Positions 42,440 to 54,195 of a stretch of 64,000 bases of DNA are shown here, piece by piece. The notes under the pieces were generated by a model. That model saw only the letters and a list, made by a program, of their open reading frames with translations. It was not told the DNA's origin and made no database searches. A program made the position numbers and the translations under genes. The DNA comes from Cristatella mucedo (Eukaryota; Bryozoa; Phylactolaemata; Cristatellidae), in the NCBI GenBank assembly GCA_009760855.2, contig WPIO01000028.1, positions 710,001 through 774,000 on the forward strand. The letters run 5' to 3'. How positions within the stretch are numbered: the first letter of the stretch is position 1; every line of letters begins with the position of its first letter.

Positions 42440-43367
42440 GCAATCCACCCACTGGCTTAGCAAGACTTGGTCCAATAGAGGCATCTACCATTAGCGAGTG
42501 GTCCGTCCAAGCTGGATTTTCTGCCGGCATTCCAGAACTAGAAAAGCATACGCCTGCTTTTGGAATGGCCATTTCTGAGCCTATAAGACATTTATGTCAA
42601 AATTATTTCGGTGATACCTCCCCCGACATAATGCCACTTTATGATGAAGACAAAATCAACGCGCGTGAGACTTTAGTCGACATCAATAGGTCTGTACAAG
42701 AGATAGTTAAGAAAATTGGAGCTACTATTTTAGCGATTTCAACGATGAATAATATGTGCTTGATTTATGCGACCCATCACCCACATTTGGGAAAGTTAGT
42801 AATCTCCTGAGAGATCTGCTAGAATTCACCCTACTGTTCGGTTTAACCAAGCTGCTCACTGGCTTCATGTGGAACTTCAGAAACAAGGTTGGTGTAGACG
42901 GGCATAAAACCGTTTTAAGGAAGCGTGTTTGCCGGGATTTACATTTCGTCTCTTAAGATAATTGTTTCCGGAAGTTGCACAGTTGAATCGTGATTAAAAG
43001 TATCAAAGATCTACTCACTTAAATCGTACTGCAGACCTTTTCATTACACGAGCACAGCTGCCGTCGCCCATGAACAACAAGTTTACACGACCGGGTTTAA
43101 AGCCGCAACCGGAGCCGTTATACCCACAGTAGGTACTCAACGCTGGGCTTACAGCAGCGACTACTTCTTTCCTTACAGACACTATTTCTACCATCGTAGG
43201 GCAGTGGAAAGTGGGTCGGTAGGACCACCGACACCGACTGCATTTTCTGCTGCACGCCCACTTGCGCTAGTAAATGCTTTTGAAATTTTGGCTTCGGCTT
43301 CGGGCATCGCTTCCATGTCCGCTGAACTAGAGTATAGCGCCATTAGAGTCGAAACCAGCTCCTTTTG
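42440..43367 (+). pseudogene. unidentified coding-like relic, frameshifted
   Basis: Three + frames follow each other. First, about 42440-42810, no stop, codon-like composition (PTGLARLGPIEASTISEW; later FGDTSPDIMPLYDEDKI). Second, in another frame, about 42780-42956, with a hydrophobic run (LLEFTLLFGLTKLLTGFMW). Third, about 42997-43367, open without an ATG, with aromatic YSSDYFFPYRHYFYHRR and a stop at 43365-43367. The split of one longish open sequence over frames suggests a decayed gene of 250-300 codons. No family was recognised; a captured viral or mobile-element gene is possible. It is not in either duplication copy. Confidence 0.4.
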
Positions 43368-43473
43368 AGCACACTGTTGAAACAAGAGCTCGAGTCGAGT
43401 ACCTGAAAGTAAAGCATTCCAGTCCCGCCTGACTAGCGAACAGGGGATGGCATAAAGGAGCCCCAAAACGGAC

Positions 43474-43492
43474 GAAAGTCCGACGGACTTTC
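43474..43492. repeat. perfect 9-bp inverted repeat
   Basis: GAAAGTCCG-A-CGGACTTTC, a near-loopless palindrome about 110 bp after the coding-like relic. Confidence 0.85.
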
Positions 43493-43624
43493 TTGTTGTC
43501 TGCTGTAAAGCTGCGGTGGTGCCAAACTTGAAGCGATCCTGCGAGAAACCTGAGCGGAAGTCAGCGAAGCTCGCTGCTTTCAGCTCTTTGCCGCGCTTGA
43601 GAGAACCTGGTTCGTTCGAAGCCG

Positions 43625-43815
43625 TGATGGCTAGGTACTTTAATTTAATTTAAGCGGTTGCTCTTCGCGACCTCGGTCCCGACCTGAGGTTGTGGGTTAG
43701 AATCTTGCAGGCAATACTTCATTGCCGCTGCGCTGCGGTGGGGATAGCCTTTAAAGCTCTTCTGCCGCTATAAAAAAGAGGCTGTTAAATCAGCTAGTAT
43801 TTGTTTACAGTGACA
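43625..43815 (+). mobile_element. SINE-B, forward
   Basis: Head 'gccgtgatggctaggtac', 'gaggttgtgggttagaatcttgcaggc' B-box region, 'tcattgccgctgcgctgcggtggggatagcc', 'gccgctataaaaaagaggctgttaaatcagctagtattt'. Confidence 0.85.
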
Positions 43816-43849
43816 ACGACAGGGGCTCGGCTCCGGGGGTGCCGTGCCT

Positions 43850-43990
43850 AAATAAATATAATTCATTTGTATAGCGCCCTAAGAGAACGTAATCTTTATT
43901 TAGGCGCTCCACATATGCCTCGGGGTTCGAGCCCACGACATTAGCCAGGCCTTGGTCGGGGCGAGCACATTAACCGCTGGACCAAACCTA
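43850..43990 (-). mobile_element. SINE-A, reverse
   Basis: 'ataattcatttgtatagcgccctaagagaacgtaatctttatttaggcgct', then head in reverse ending 'ccgctggaccaaacc'. Confidence 0.9.
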
Positions 43991-44429
43991 GAATGGCATA
44001 GCCTCGGTACGCGAACCGTGGTCGTTCGAAAAATGCCTTTGAGCTTCTAATACCTTGGCGAGGCTTCCCGAATTGAGTATCTGCACGCGAGTCCCGCATC
44101 CTCAGGGCGATAGCACGGGTCGTGGTCCGGCTTCTCGGCAGGTCGACCGATCAGGCAAAGGCGTCTCGTCTAGGGGTCATGGCTGGCTCACGGACCGCCG
44201 CTGGCTCGCAGACCGCTTCGCGTTACATTCTGAATACAAAATAGTCACGCTGCAATGGCTGGCCACTCGGACCTGGATGCACGCTAGCTTCGATGCAGCG
44301 AAGTGAATAGCGCAACAAAGACGGAACGGCTAGCGAGTGCAAGGGAAATGCATTCAGTTGAGTGCGATTGCCGCCGGCAACGAAAGACCCATCGCTCAAT
44401 GGCTCGCTCATTGACGTCAGGTGATGGAG

Positions 44430-44903
44430 CTGACCATCGACGCGACCAATCAGAAGGAGCCTCAGGCGCTCAAACGGTGCAGCAATGTCCGCTACCCCAC
44501 CCCCAGAGCGCTCATGCTAGGGGCAAGCCGTTCGGTCAGCCCCGACACGGATCAGCCGCGGTCAGGGTGCAGGCCACAGCAGGACGCGCCCAAGGCTAAT
44601 GCTGTCAATGTGTAGCAGATCGGCGGTGCGTGCACTAAAGGGTGGGAGAGCGGGTCGGAGCGAACCGCTTTCTGAGCCACGACCCTGTCGCAGTTTCTGT
44701 TGTCACTAAAATCTTTGCGGTACCTTCGATAGAATCACCCGAACCTTATCGGCCGCCGGTCCAGCAGCAGCTGACGCCAGCTGCGCCTCGCGCTGCCGCC
44801 AAGCTTCCCGAGCATCTCAGTCGAGCGAGAGTACAATTATGAGAAGTGAGGTTATCGTCTCGCGAATCGGCAGCTGAGACAAAAGCCTGCGGTTGCGGCA
44901 AAC
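44430..44903 (+). promoter_or_regulatory. CpG-rich 5' region of KAP copy 2
   Basis: Counterpart of 10930-11424 and retains 'cgcgaccaatcagaaggagc' with CCAAT and the AACATGGCGG box around the start codon (44901-44910). No TATA box. Confidence 0.5.
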
Positions 44904-44978
44904 ATGGCGGGGAGCTTGATTTCTCTTGCTACCGCCAGCGACATATATTTCGACGCTGTTGAGAGATCAGAGCAATCG
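44904..44978 (+). CDS. KAP copy 2 exon 1 (start codon)
   Basis: Twenty-five codons ([18 protein letters not shown]..) from ATG in gcaaacATGGCGG to donor TCG|gtaagc, phase 0. Aligns without gaps to 11425-11499. Confidence 0.7.
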
Positions 44979-47869
44979 GTAAGCGCTCCCAGCTCACTCT
45001 CCTCGCAGCCGGGTGGCTCAGTCTTCCCAGAGCCGCTCTGCGAACCGGAGTTCTTGGTCTGCGTTTGAATGCTGGCGGCATGCAAGCGCGCGAATGCAAT
45101 CGCGAGCACACCACTATCGAAATGCTAAGACGCCAGCTTGACCGTTGTGCCAGTGAAGCCAGCTGAAATGTGACCTCGCGGCTTGCCAGGCCGCCTGAGC
45201 CCGGGCCGTGTCCCGGGCTCCCATAATTGCTGCTGGCCGACCGACCTCGTGGCTCTCGAAGTATTCAGCTTTCGGTAGGCCTGGGCATGCTCCCTAATAA
45301 TAATAATAATAATCGTACTTTTGATATAGCGCCGTCAGAGAACTCAATCTCTTTCTAGTCACTTTACATTTTCTGCAAAAGAAGAACGATCGAATGGTTA
45401 GTGGTAGCATGCTCGATGACATAACAAGCATAACATGGTTAGGGGTGACCTGCACAGGGTCAGCATCCCAAAAGGGTTAGTGACAGCATGCCTTGTGTCA
45501 GCAAACATAAGCACGTTGGAGACGAATTACATGGAGTCGCTAAATGCCGAGATAAATAGATTCGTTTTTAGTTTCTTTTTAAATGTGTCCAAGTCAGGGG
45601 CTGTCGTTACTCAAGTCAGAAGTGAGTTCCAGGCTTTGGGAGCATACAAACTAAAGGCACCGTTTCCAAGGATTTGAAGTTCGTACGAGGTATAAGTAAA
45701 AGATTAGACTCCGAAAAGCAGGTGGTACGACGCTTAGCCTGGTGGGGGAGTAGATGCGATAGGTAGGCTGGAGCAAAAGAATGAAGTGACCTAAAAGTGA
45801 GTGACAAATCCTTGAAGTCGATGCATTGCTTGACTGGGAACCAATGCAGGTCGGCGAGAACTGGTGTGGTGTGGTAAATGCGCCGCTCACGACAGACAAG
45901 CCTACCTGCAGAGTTTTGCACCAGCTGTAAGCTCCTATGTTCGCCGGCCGTACACCAGCAAGCAGTAAGTTACAGAAGTCAAGACGACATGTCACAATCG
46001 CATGGACCAATTTTGATGTGGAATCCTTGTCTAAGCAAGCCCGGATTTGAGCAATGTTATGTAGCTGAAAGTAGGCAGACTTGAATGTGAGCCTGACGTG
46101 GTCGTCCAAAGAAAGATCACTTTGGAATATAACACCTAGTTCTCATGCAGATTCAACGTAATATATGCTGGCTGAGCCGATTGCGAGTGTTAACCATTCC
46201 AATTTCTGAATCACACTTGGCTTGCCCATAACCAGGAAGTTGGTTTTATCATCGGTCAATTCTAGAAAATTTGCTACCTTCCATGTGCAGATGTCATCAA
46301 GACATGCAGCAAGGGAGTTGAGAGAAGTCGACGTGCTGGAGGGTGGAAAGGATTAAAGCAAAGGTACAACTGAGTGTCATCCGCATAGACGTGAAAGCCT
46401 ACATTGCACTTAGCAATCACATCGGCATGAGGAAGAGTATAAACCGTGAAAAGAACCGGACCTAGCATGGAGCCCTGAGGTACGCCATATTCCAGAGGTA
46501 CCTCTGATGATCTTTGTCCATTCGCAGCAATACTCTGGAGTCTCCAACTGAGATAGGACCTGAACCATTGCATAGCAGTGCCAGTGATGCCAAGGCGAGA
46601 TGAGAGGCACTCGAGGAGGAATTTGTGATCGATAGCATCAAAGGCTGCCAAAAGATTGAGCAAAACAAGCAGAGAAACTCGACCTAAGTCTGCATTCCTA
46701 AGTAGGTCGTTATACACCCGAATCAATGCTGTCTTTGTAGAGTGTTTAGCTCTAAAACCAGACTAGAACTTACTAGCAAGGTTTGAAGTTGCAATATATG
46801 ATTGCAAGTGGTCTGCCACGACTCCTTCCAGTGACGTTGATAGGAATGGTTGAAGGGAGACTGGGCGGAAGTTGCTCAAGTTCTCTTGATCTAGTGTCGC
46901 TTGCTTGAGTAGTGGCCTGACAACAGCCTTTTGAAAGGTGCTGGGACATGAACTGAGGCTAATGACATATTTATGATGTTAGTTATGCATGGTAGCAGCA
47001 GATCAATGCATCGTAGAAGAAGGATAGTGGGAATAGGGTCTAAAAGACTAGTTGTTTTTTTGGATATGAGCTTCAGAACGATGTCACTAGTGGCCTCTTT
47101 GAATGAAGACATTGATGTGCTGCAAGGAATTGAGGGACAGGATTCCAGAAGGGGTTGTTGCCACCCTAGAGATGGACTCCCTGATCATGTCGACAAAGGG
47201 GCGAAAGAAGCAATCAGCTAAATCATCACAAGGATCACTAGGTAAGGAGCTAACCTGGGAGCGGTTAAGGAGATAGTTGTTCGTAGACGTCAGCATTTAT
47301 GAATTGTGCATCTCTGATTCAACAATGTTTTTATATAAGCTAGACTTTGCTTTTGCTTATATCTATTGGTACGATTTACAGTAGTCCTCGTATGCCTGTC
47401 GATGGACAGTCAGTCTTGATCTTTTGCATGGTTTTCAAGCTTGGGCAAAGCAGACCTAGCTAGTTTAATGTCTGTGGTAAACCATAGGCCGTCTGGGCAA
47501 GGGCACACAGTGTGCTTACTCAGAGCTTCAAATTCGTCGAGTATGCGAGCTATTGTCGTAGTGTAGCAATCTACCAATGAAGAAAGGTTAGAAGGGGATT
47601 GAGCAGCAGAGGCAAAGCACATACTTTTACATAGACAGCATCGATTTCAAGGGCCTTTGAGGTTTCAGGATTCACAGATGATTTTAGATGACGAGGAGGG
47701 CACTCATTGTAGACCGCATGAGATCTGCATGTGGTCAGATAGCAGAATTTGGTAATAATTGGTGATGATAGCGTGCAGTTGTATGAGAAAATTTGGAGTG
47801 ACCCTTGATGTGAGTAGGGCCATGTACATGAGCCACAAATGACAAAGAGTCCAGCAGTGCACGATATTT

Positions 47870-47916
<47 letters not shown>

Positions 47917-50900
47917 CTCTCCATCTATCTATATATTCATCTATCTATCTGTCTTTCTCTATTTCTCTCTCTCAGCTTGCTGCCCACCGGCCCACGGTAT
48001 GTGATAGCTTATGCATCGTGTTTGGAAACGGGGGGGGGGCGTTTTAAAGCGATCGCGAGGCCAATGCCTTTTCCTGCTGCAGCAGCTGTCGACCGAGCCC
48101 TGACGTAGTCGAGCAGTATGCTGGTACTCCTGCCCCCCCTCAGCCGAGGGTACAGTGAATAGGTGCCCCCCCCCCCATTCAGGTGTCAGCTGGCTTTGGC
48201 TACTCACAGGCTTGGCATATCGCTATCCACTCTTTGCTTGGGCTGCCGTCAGCTTTTCTGATCTCGCTGGGTTGGCTGTGCTGTGAGAGTGCATGCTCCT
48301 ACTAGATATAAGAAAGTCGTGAATTGATCCACGTCGGCCGTACACGAGAAAGGAAAGGCTCGTGTAGCAGGAAAGCACCGGCTGCCTACCCCTGCTGCCT
48401 GGACATGCTGCTGCAGTCTTATTGCCCTCTAAGTCATACCAGCTCACCCCACCACCTCCACCCCTCCCGATAGGAAATTACCACTCAGTGCCAAACGCCG
48501 AAACTTAACAGAAACGCTGAATACAACAGAGTCTACAACACGAAGAGAATAACGAAGCCAAGAAGAAGGCAAGACCGGTTGCTGAATCAATCAGCAAGCT
48601 CCGCTAGAAAGCAGAGTATAACATGGGGAACATCAGAACCAGTTGGTCCGGCTGCTTGCTGGCCCTCATGGACATTTGCATGGATCCTTACCTTGTGCAT
48701 CATGTCGCATGAAGCATTATTTGCTCGTGCTTTCGGAACCTAAGCTGTGACTTGATTTGCTAAGCGGTTCATCAGCTCGAGTGTACCTTGAAGTAGCCTA
48801 GCAACACTGGTTTAAATGCAACTTGTAGGCATAGTAGTTTGTAGTTTCATTGTAGTTTCATGCTGTGCACATGTCGGCCCTTGATGTTGGTGTGGTTCAT
48901 TTTGGACACTGGCAACCGAGGTTCGTTTGCTGGACACTGGCAATCCAGGTGCATTTTTTATTTCGGTTGGATAAGTATTGTCACGCATGTCATCAAACGT
49001 CCTGAATCTATATTTTCGGTAATCGTGGACATGTATGGCGATACTTATCCGACCAAAATCAGAAATAAAATATTGCCGTGATGTGCAAGAAGAGCTGAAC
49101 TTGCATTTCAAATTCCACATCGATCCATAGAGTATTGGCTGAGTTATAGATTTTGCAAGGTGAAAAGCTGCACTGTAAATGAAGCTGTTTAAAAATCGCA
49201 AGCATTCACCTCAACAAGTTGCTAGCATGTGGTCGATCTATCAAGTTTCAAAATCAGGTATGCAAGTCGCATATGATACTGAGATCAATCATATTCTTAT
49301 TTGTAGATATTTTGCTTCCGGTTAACTTCTTTTGTTAGGCATGGTATGTGCAATCATATTTCCTTTTATTTGGACATCTTCAATACTTCCGATTCTATTT
49401 CTAACATGTTTGTCTTTTGAAAGGTACCCTAAACAAATGCACGAGTGTTGGACAAAATCTTTTTAGTATTTTATTGACATTCACCCTTAAGCCCGACAGG
49501 CTGGCATTTTATTTCAGTTACCCGAATAAATTTGTGAAAATGTTCTGTGCTGTAGCAAAGGAGACCAAAGAGCCTTTAAACAAGTAAATTATTCCATGGC
49601 AGCATGTTGGAGGACCCTGCGATTCCATTGTGTTTTCATGCCAACTGCCCACTTGCAATTTGTACATGTGCTGGGATGTCCTAGTGGCTAACTTGGCTCT
49701 ATTCTACATTGTGATGACAGAGACAAGTTAAAATTATTGTAGCCAGCTAAAATCATTAGTACTTTCACTGGCACTTACCGCAATGTTTGTGCTGATGATA
49801 CCCTGCCCTATTTCCTATGTTATCGCTAGGGTGCATGTACAACGATGCGAATTCTTTACTTTCTGTCATTTTGATATTCATGTTTGGGCTTGCACTGCTG
49901 CTAAGGTAAGCCTAATCTGGTTTAGCCCTCGGGTAAGATGCTCGCTTTTAACCACCAAGGTTGGGAATTCGAGCCCTGCTGCATATATTAAGTGCCGTGA
50001 TATAGATAGATTACATTATCTTTGGGAGTTTTGCAAATGATATAGTTTTCTAATCAGACTGCCAACATTCTACCAATACCTCGTACAAACCTCAAATCCT
50101 TTGGAGACCGTGCATTTAGTTCGTATGCTCTCAAAGCCTGGAACTCCCTCCGGACTTGCGTCACAACATCCCCTGACTTGACCACATTTAAAAAGAACTT
50201 ATAAACACACCTATTTAGGACAGCATTTAGTGAGTCCCTGTGATTCATCCTTCATGTGCTTATGCGTGCTGACACTGTGCATGCTGCCACTAACCACATT
50301 TGCATGCTGACCCTGTGCATGCCACCCCTAACCATGTTATTCATTTTGTTTGTTTATCAAGCATGATATTACTCACCATTCAATTGCATTTTCCTTTGCA
50401 GCAAATGTAAAGCACCTAGAAAGAGATTGAGTTCTCTGAGGGCGCTTTATCAAGTGCATTATTATTATTAGTAGTAGTAGTAATGTCCACGACTTTCAGC
50501 TCTCCTTTAGGTAATAGTGAAATTAACCTGTGGAATTTGCACTGAGTCTTGCTGTACATATATAACACACTGGGTATGTTTTCCAACACTTTATTGGAAC
50601 CACAGCCCTATTCAAGGCTTTCCAGAAGCTTTGCATGCCCACTATCATGATGTGCCTTGCCAGCGTTCCCTTTCAGCTTCCGTAGCACTCCTACTTGCCT
50701 CTGGATCATTGCCCAGGAGGTAAGCATTTGTTCATCACGGCCCAGGTCCTGGATTTGAATCCTGCATTGGTCGATATTCTATTTTCCCCTGCAAGCTGTG
50801 GTGATAGCCGTGAAGGCTCTTCTGCTGCTATATAAATGAGGCTGTTAAATTAACTTGCTTTTACTATCATTGATTGACTTCAATCTTCTAGTACTTCAAT

Positions 50901-53900
50901 GTTAGCTTTTTATAATTTGCACCGTGGAAGATTGCCCCAGAGGTCACTGCAGATGCTTTTGAGCTTCGTGGCCTTACCAGCATGCAAGGAGTTGCAGGTT
51001 TGAATCTATCATCTCTTTGCTGGAGTATTTAAGGGCTTCCTAGCAAGGAACGGATACAGTTCAGTGCATCTCTTGGGGTGTGTACACCTCCTAAAGGCAA
51101 GGCTGTTTCATACCTTGCCTTTTGCTGGTTCAAGACTGCCAGCCTGTCGAGTTCTCAGGTTCTTGGGATCCAGCTGACCGGCTGTTCCGGTCAGCAACGG
51201 CACGACGGGGGGGGGGGGAATAGTTTATTCGTTCGTCGCGAGCTACTCCGTGTCGTAGATTTGTCTCCTAGAGCACACTAGTTCTCACAAGATCCGTAAG
51301 CATTCAAGGTTCGCTCGACGAGTACTTGTTCATGGCTGCCTGCAGATCTTAGACTTAGCCTTGCATGATAGAGACTGCAGGCTAGTGGTTGGACAAAAGG
51401 CAAGATCGGTATCATTTTTTTGGACAAAAGGCAAGATCGGTATCATTTGATTAAGTGTACCAGCAGAGGTGGAGAAAATTAGCTGTTTGCCATCTCCGCG
51501 TCGTCCCAGTTTTTGTATTTTAACATCAGCGCTGTTTCATTGGCTAGCATGATGCTGCACAGATGATGACGATTAGGTGTCGTCTGAGTCATGTCCATAT
51601 AACTCAGTGCTCCATCGAAGCTCAACTGACGTACGTTGGCATCCTATGGACCGGTATTGTTCAGAATAAGCTGTCCTCCGGTAACCTTCCCTAGAAACAC
51701 TGCGGCTTCACACACCTGTCGATGTTAGATGCTGTGACAGGTATTGTCAGTCTGCATGTTTGTGCGTGTATGAATATGCTGTATGTTTTTGTGTATGTCT
51801 GTATGTATTCTGTGTGTGTGTGTGTGTGTATTGTGAGTTTGTATTTAATCTGTTCATGTATTTATGCTTCTTGTGCCGAGTGTTGGCGTGTGTGTTTGTT
51901 GGTGAGCCTGTGATTCTAGTCTTGTTCGTCGTACCATGTATCCAGAGCGGAGTGGTGACAGCAGACAGGCAGCGACTGCTTGCCAAGGAGAGGCCCGTCG
52001 AGGCAGCAGCAGCGGCTCCCGTGGCCACCATGCAGGCCGAGCAGAAGCTGCTGCTGCCGTCGCTCTATGATGAGCTGGACCCGGCGTCCTACGAGGACGC
52101 GGGGAGCCCGCTCACCATGGACGAGTATGCCGAGAGCCTGGCACGCATGATCACCGACCACTCGCTGCCGCTGCCACTGCTCATGGGCTTGCTGGGACCA
52201 CGTAGCTCGGGCAAGACGCACCTGATCAAGGCCATGCTGTGGAAGCTGAAGCGGATATGCAGCTTCAGCTGCAGCAACTTGGGTGAGTAAGCACTGACGC
52301 CGAAGACAGCGCTGCCATTCTCTTAGTGTCTGCCTCCTAAATTGTTTCTGCTTCTTACATCGCCAGAATGTGGGAGGGGTTGGGTCCTAGCTAGGAAGTA
52401 GTTGGAGCACTGGTCCACACTTTGGCTGAGTCTTGCAGAGGTGGCAACTTAACGACCAATCAGAACTGCTAACCCCCATCCCTACCTGCACACAGCTCTC
52501 CAATGTCTGCCACTGTAGGTCCTCGTGAGCTTTCTATGTTGTGTGGGCCTGCTGCTTCTGCTACAGTAATTTGCACAGCAGCCTCGGCCACTAATGCATG
52601 ACCCACCTGCAGCAGGTGGTTGGGCAATTGCCTCGGGGCAGTCTGGCCCTTGATGAAAGGATATGGTCTGCCACAGATGCACTGCCCTATCTTTGGTGAG
52701 TTGGCCAGCTTCTATATGTACCTGTTCAGTGAATAAAGATTGAGTCTCATTTACCACTCCCATGAAAAGCCATAGCCTTACCTAATGTACCATCACAACT
52801 CACCAGCCTGTCAGCATACCGTTTCACTGCTTTGCTTATGCAAACCCGAGCTAGCACTGACAATCCTGTGGCTGACCATGGAAGCTCGACCTTGCAGGTG
52901 CTCGAGTGCGGCCGTGCCCCGTCAGGTGGCGCTACAACCTGTGCGGCAGCTTGCAAGGCTCGTTCTTCTGCTACTTGGCGTTGTTGGCCACCCTGTTCGC
53001 ACTGCTCGTCATGAGCGTGGTGGCGTTCACCATCTATGCCAGTGTGGTGTACACTGTCAGCCTGGACGTGTCCATCAAGAATGGCTCGGCTGCCTCCACT
53101 CTGCTGCCACCCACTCAGGTTGTTGCCACGACGAAGGTCAGTGCAGGCCTCTGGAACACCACAACTGCTGAGACGGTAATCCATCAGTCGCTGACGCTTG
53201 GCCGTGCTGCTGCTTAGTAAATGTCTACGTGTCGTGTCGCATTTTTTGATCGGCAGCTTTTTATCTGAGACGTTTATCGTTGCTGCCTGGTTAGCAATTA
53301 CTTGCCTAGAGAATCCTGAAAATTTTGAAACGAGTTCGAACCGCGGTGCAGACAAGGGAAGGCTCAGCAGTTCAGCAAATACTTGACGGCACCCTCTTGC
53401 AAAGCAAATAGGTCAACCCCTTTTGATGCTCTAGTTTTTTAAGATGTATTGCGACCAGTTGTTTGAGCAAAGGGGCCATCGAAAAACTTTTCAAGTGTAG
53501 CATTGTGTTAAGTCACCTAGTGGTATCTCTGTTGTGCTTGGTCGAGAGATGTTTTTAGGGCTCTGCTCATCCATATCTCTTTTCGTTGTTTGCAACCGTT
53601 CTCGGCAGACTTCTTCACACTTCTACTGATTCCATTACAAGGATCGTGCAATATTTCTGCTGCCATACTTCGGTCTCTTCAAGGTCACTTGACCTATTTC
53701 GTCCTAAAGTGGACGTGTTTTCTAGTCTAATTAGTCACCAGCACTATACAGGTAAGTTCGCTAAATATGGCATACCACCACTAATATATACACGGGCTAA
53801 CAAAAGCATAGGAAAGCCCAATGAATTGCTCTGGCTTCTAAATCCATTGGTAGACCGGGTCGTCTCGGCCACTAAGTCATTGGTAGTCGACACGTGATAT

Positions 53901-54122
53901 TGGGTTGCTCGTTTGTGGAGAACTCAATAGTTGAACACGTGAATGCATAGCGAACCGTTGCCTTGACTCGGTTGCTCAACGGCATTAGCATTTCTATGTC
54001 CCACTTGGTCGAGTGAGATTTGGAGTGTGTGTGAGTGTAGGGGCGTGCATGCATGTGCCTACCGGGTGCAAGAGACAGGAGATAGAGGCAGACAGAAAGA
54101 GAAAGGGAGAGACCCTTAGAGT

Positions 54123-54195
<73 letters not shown>

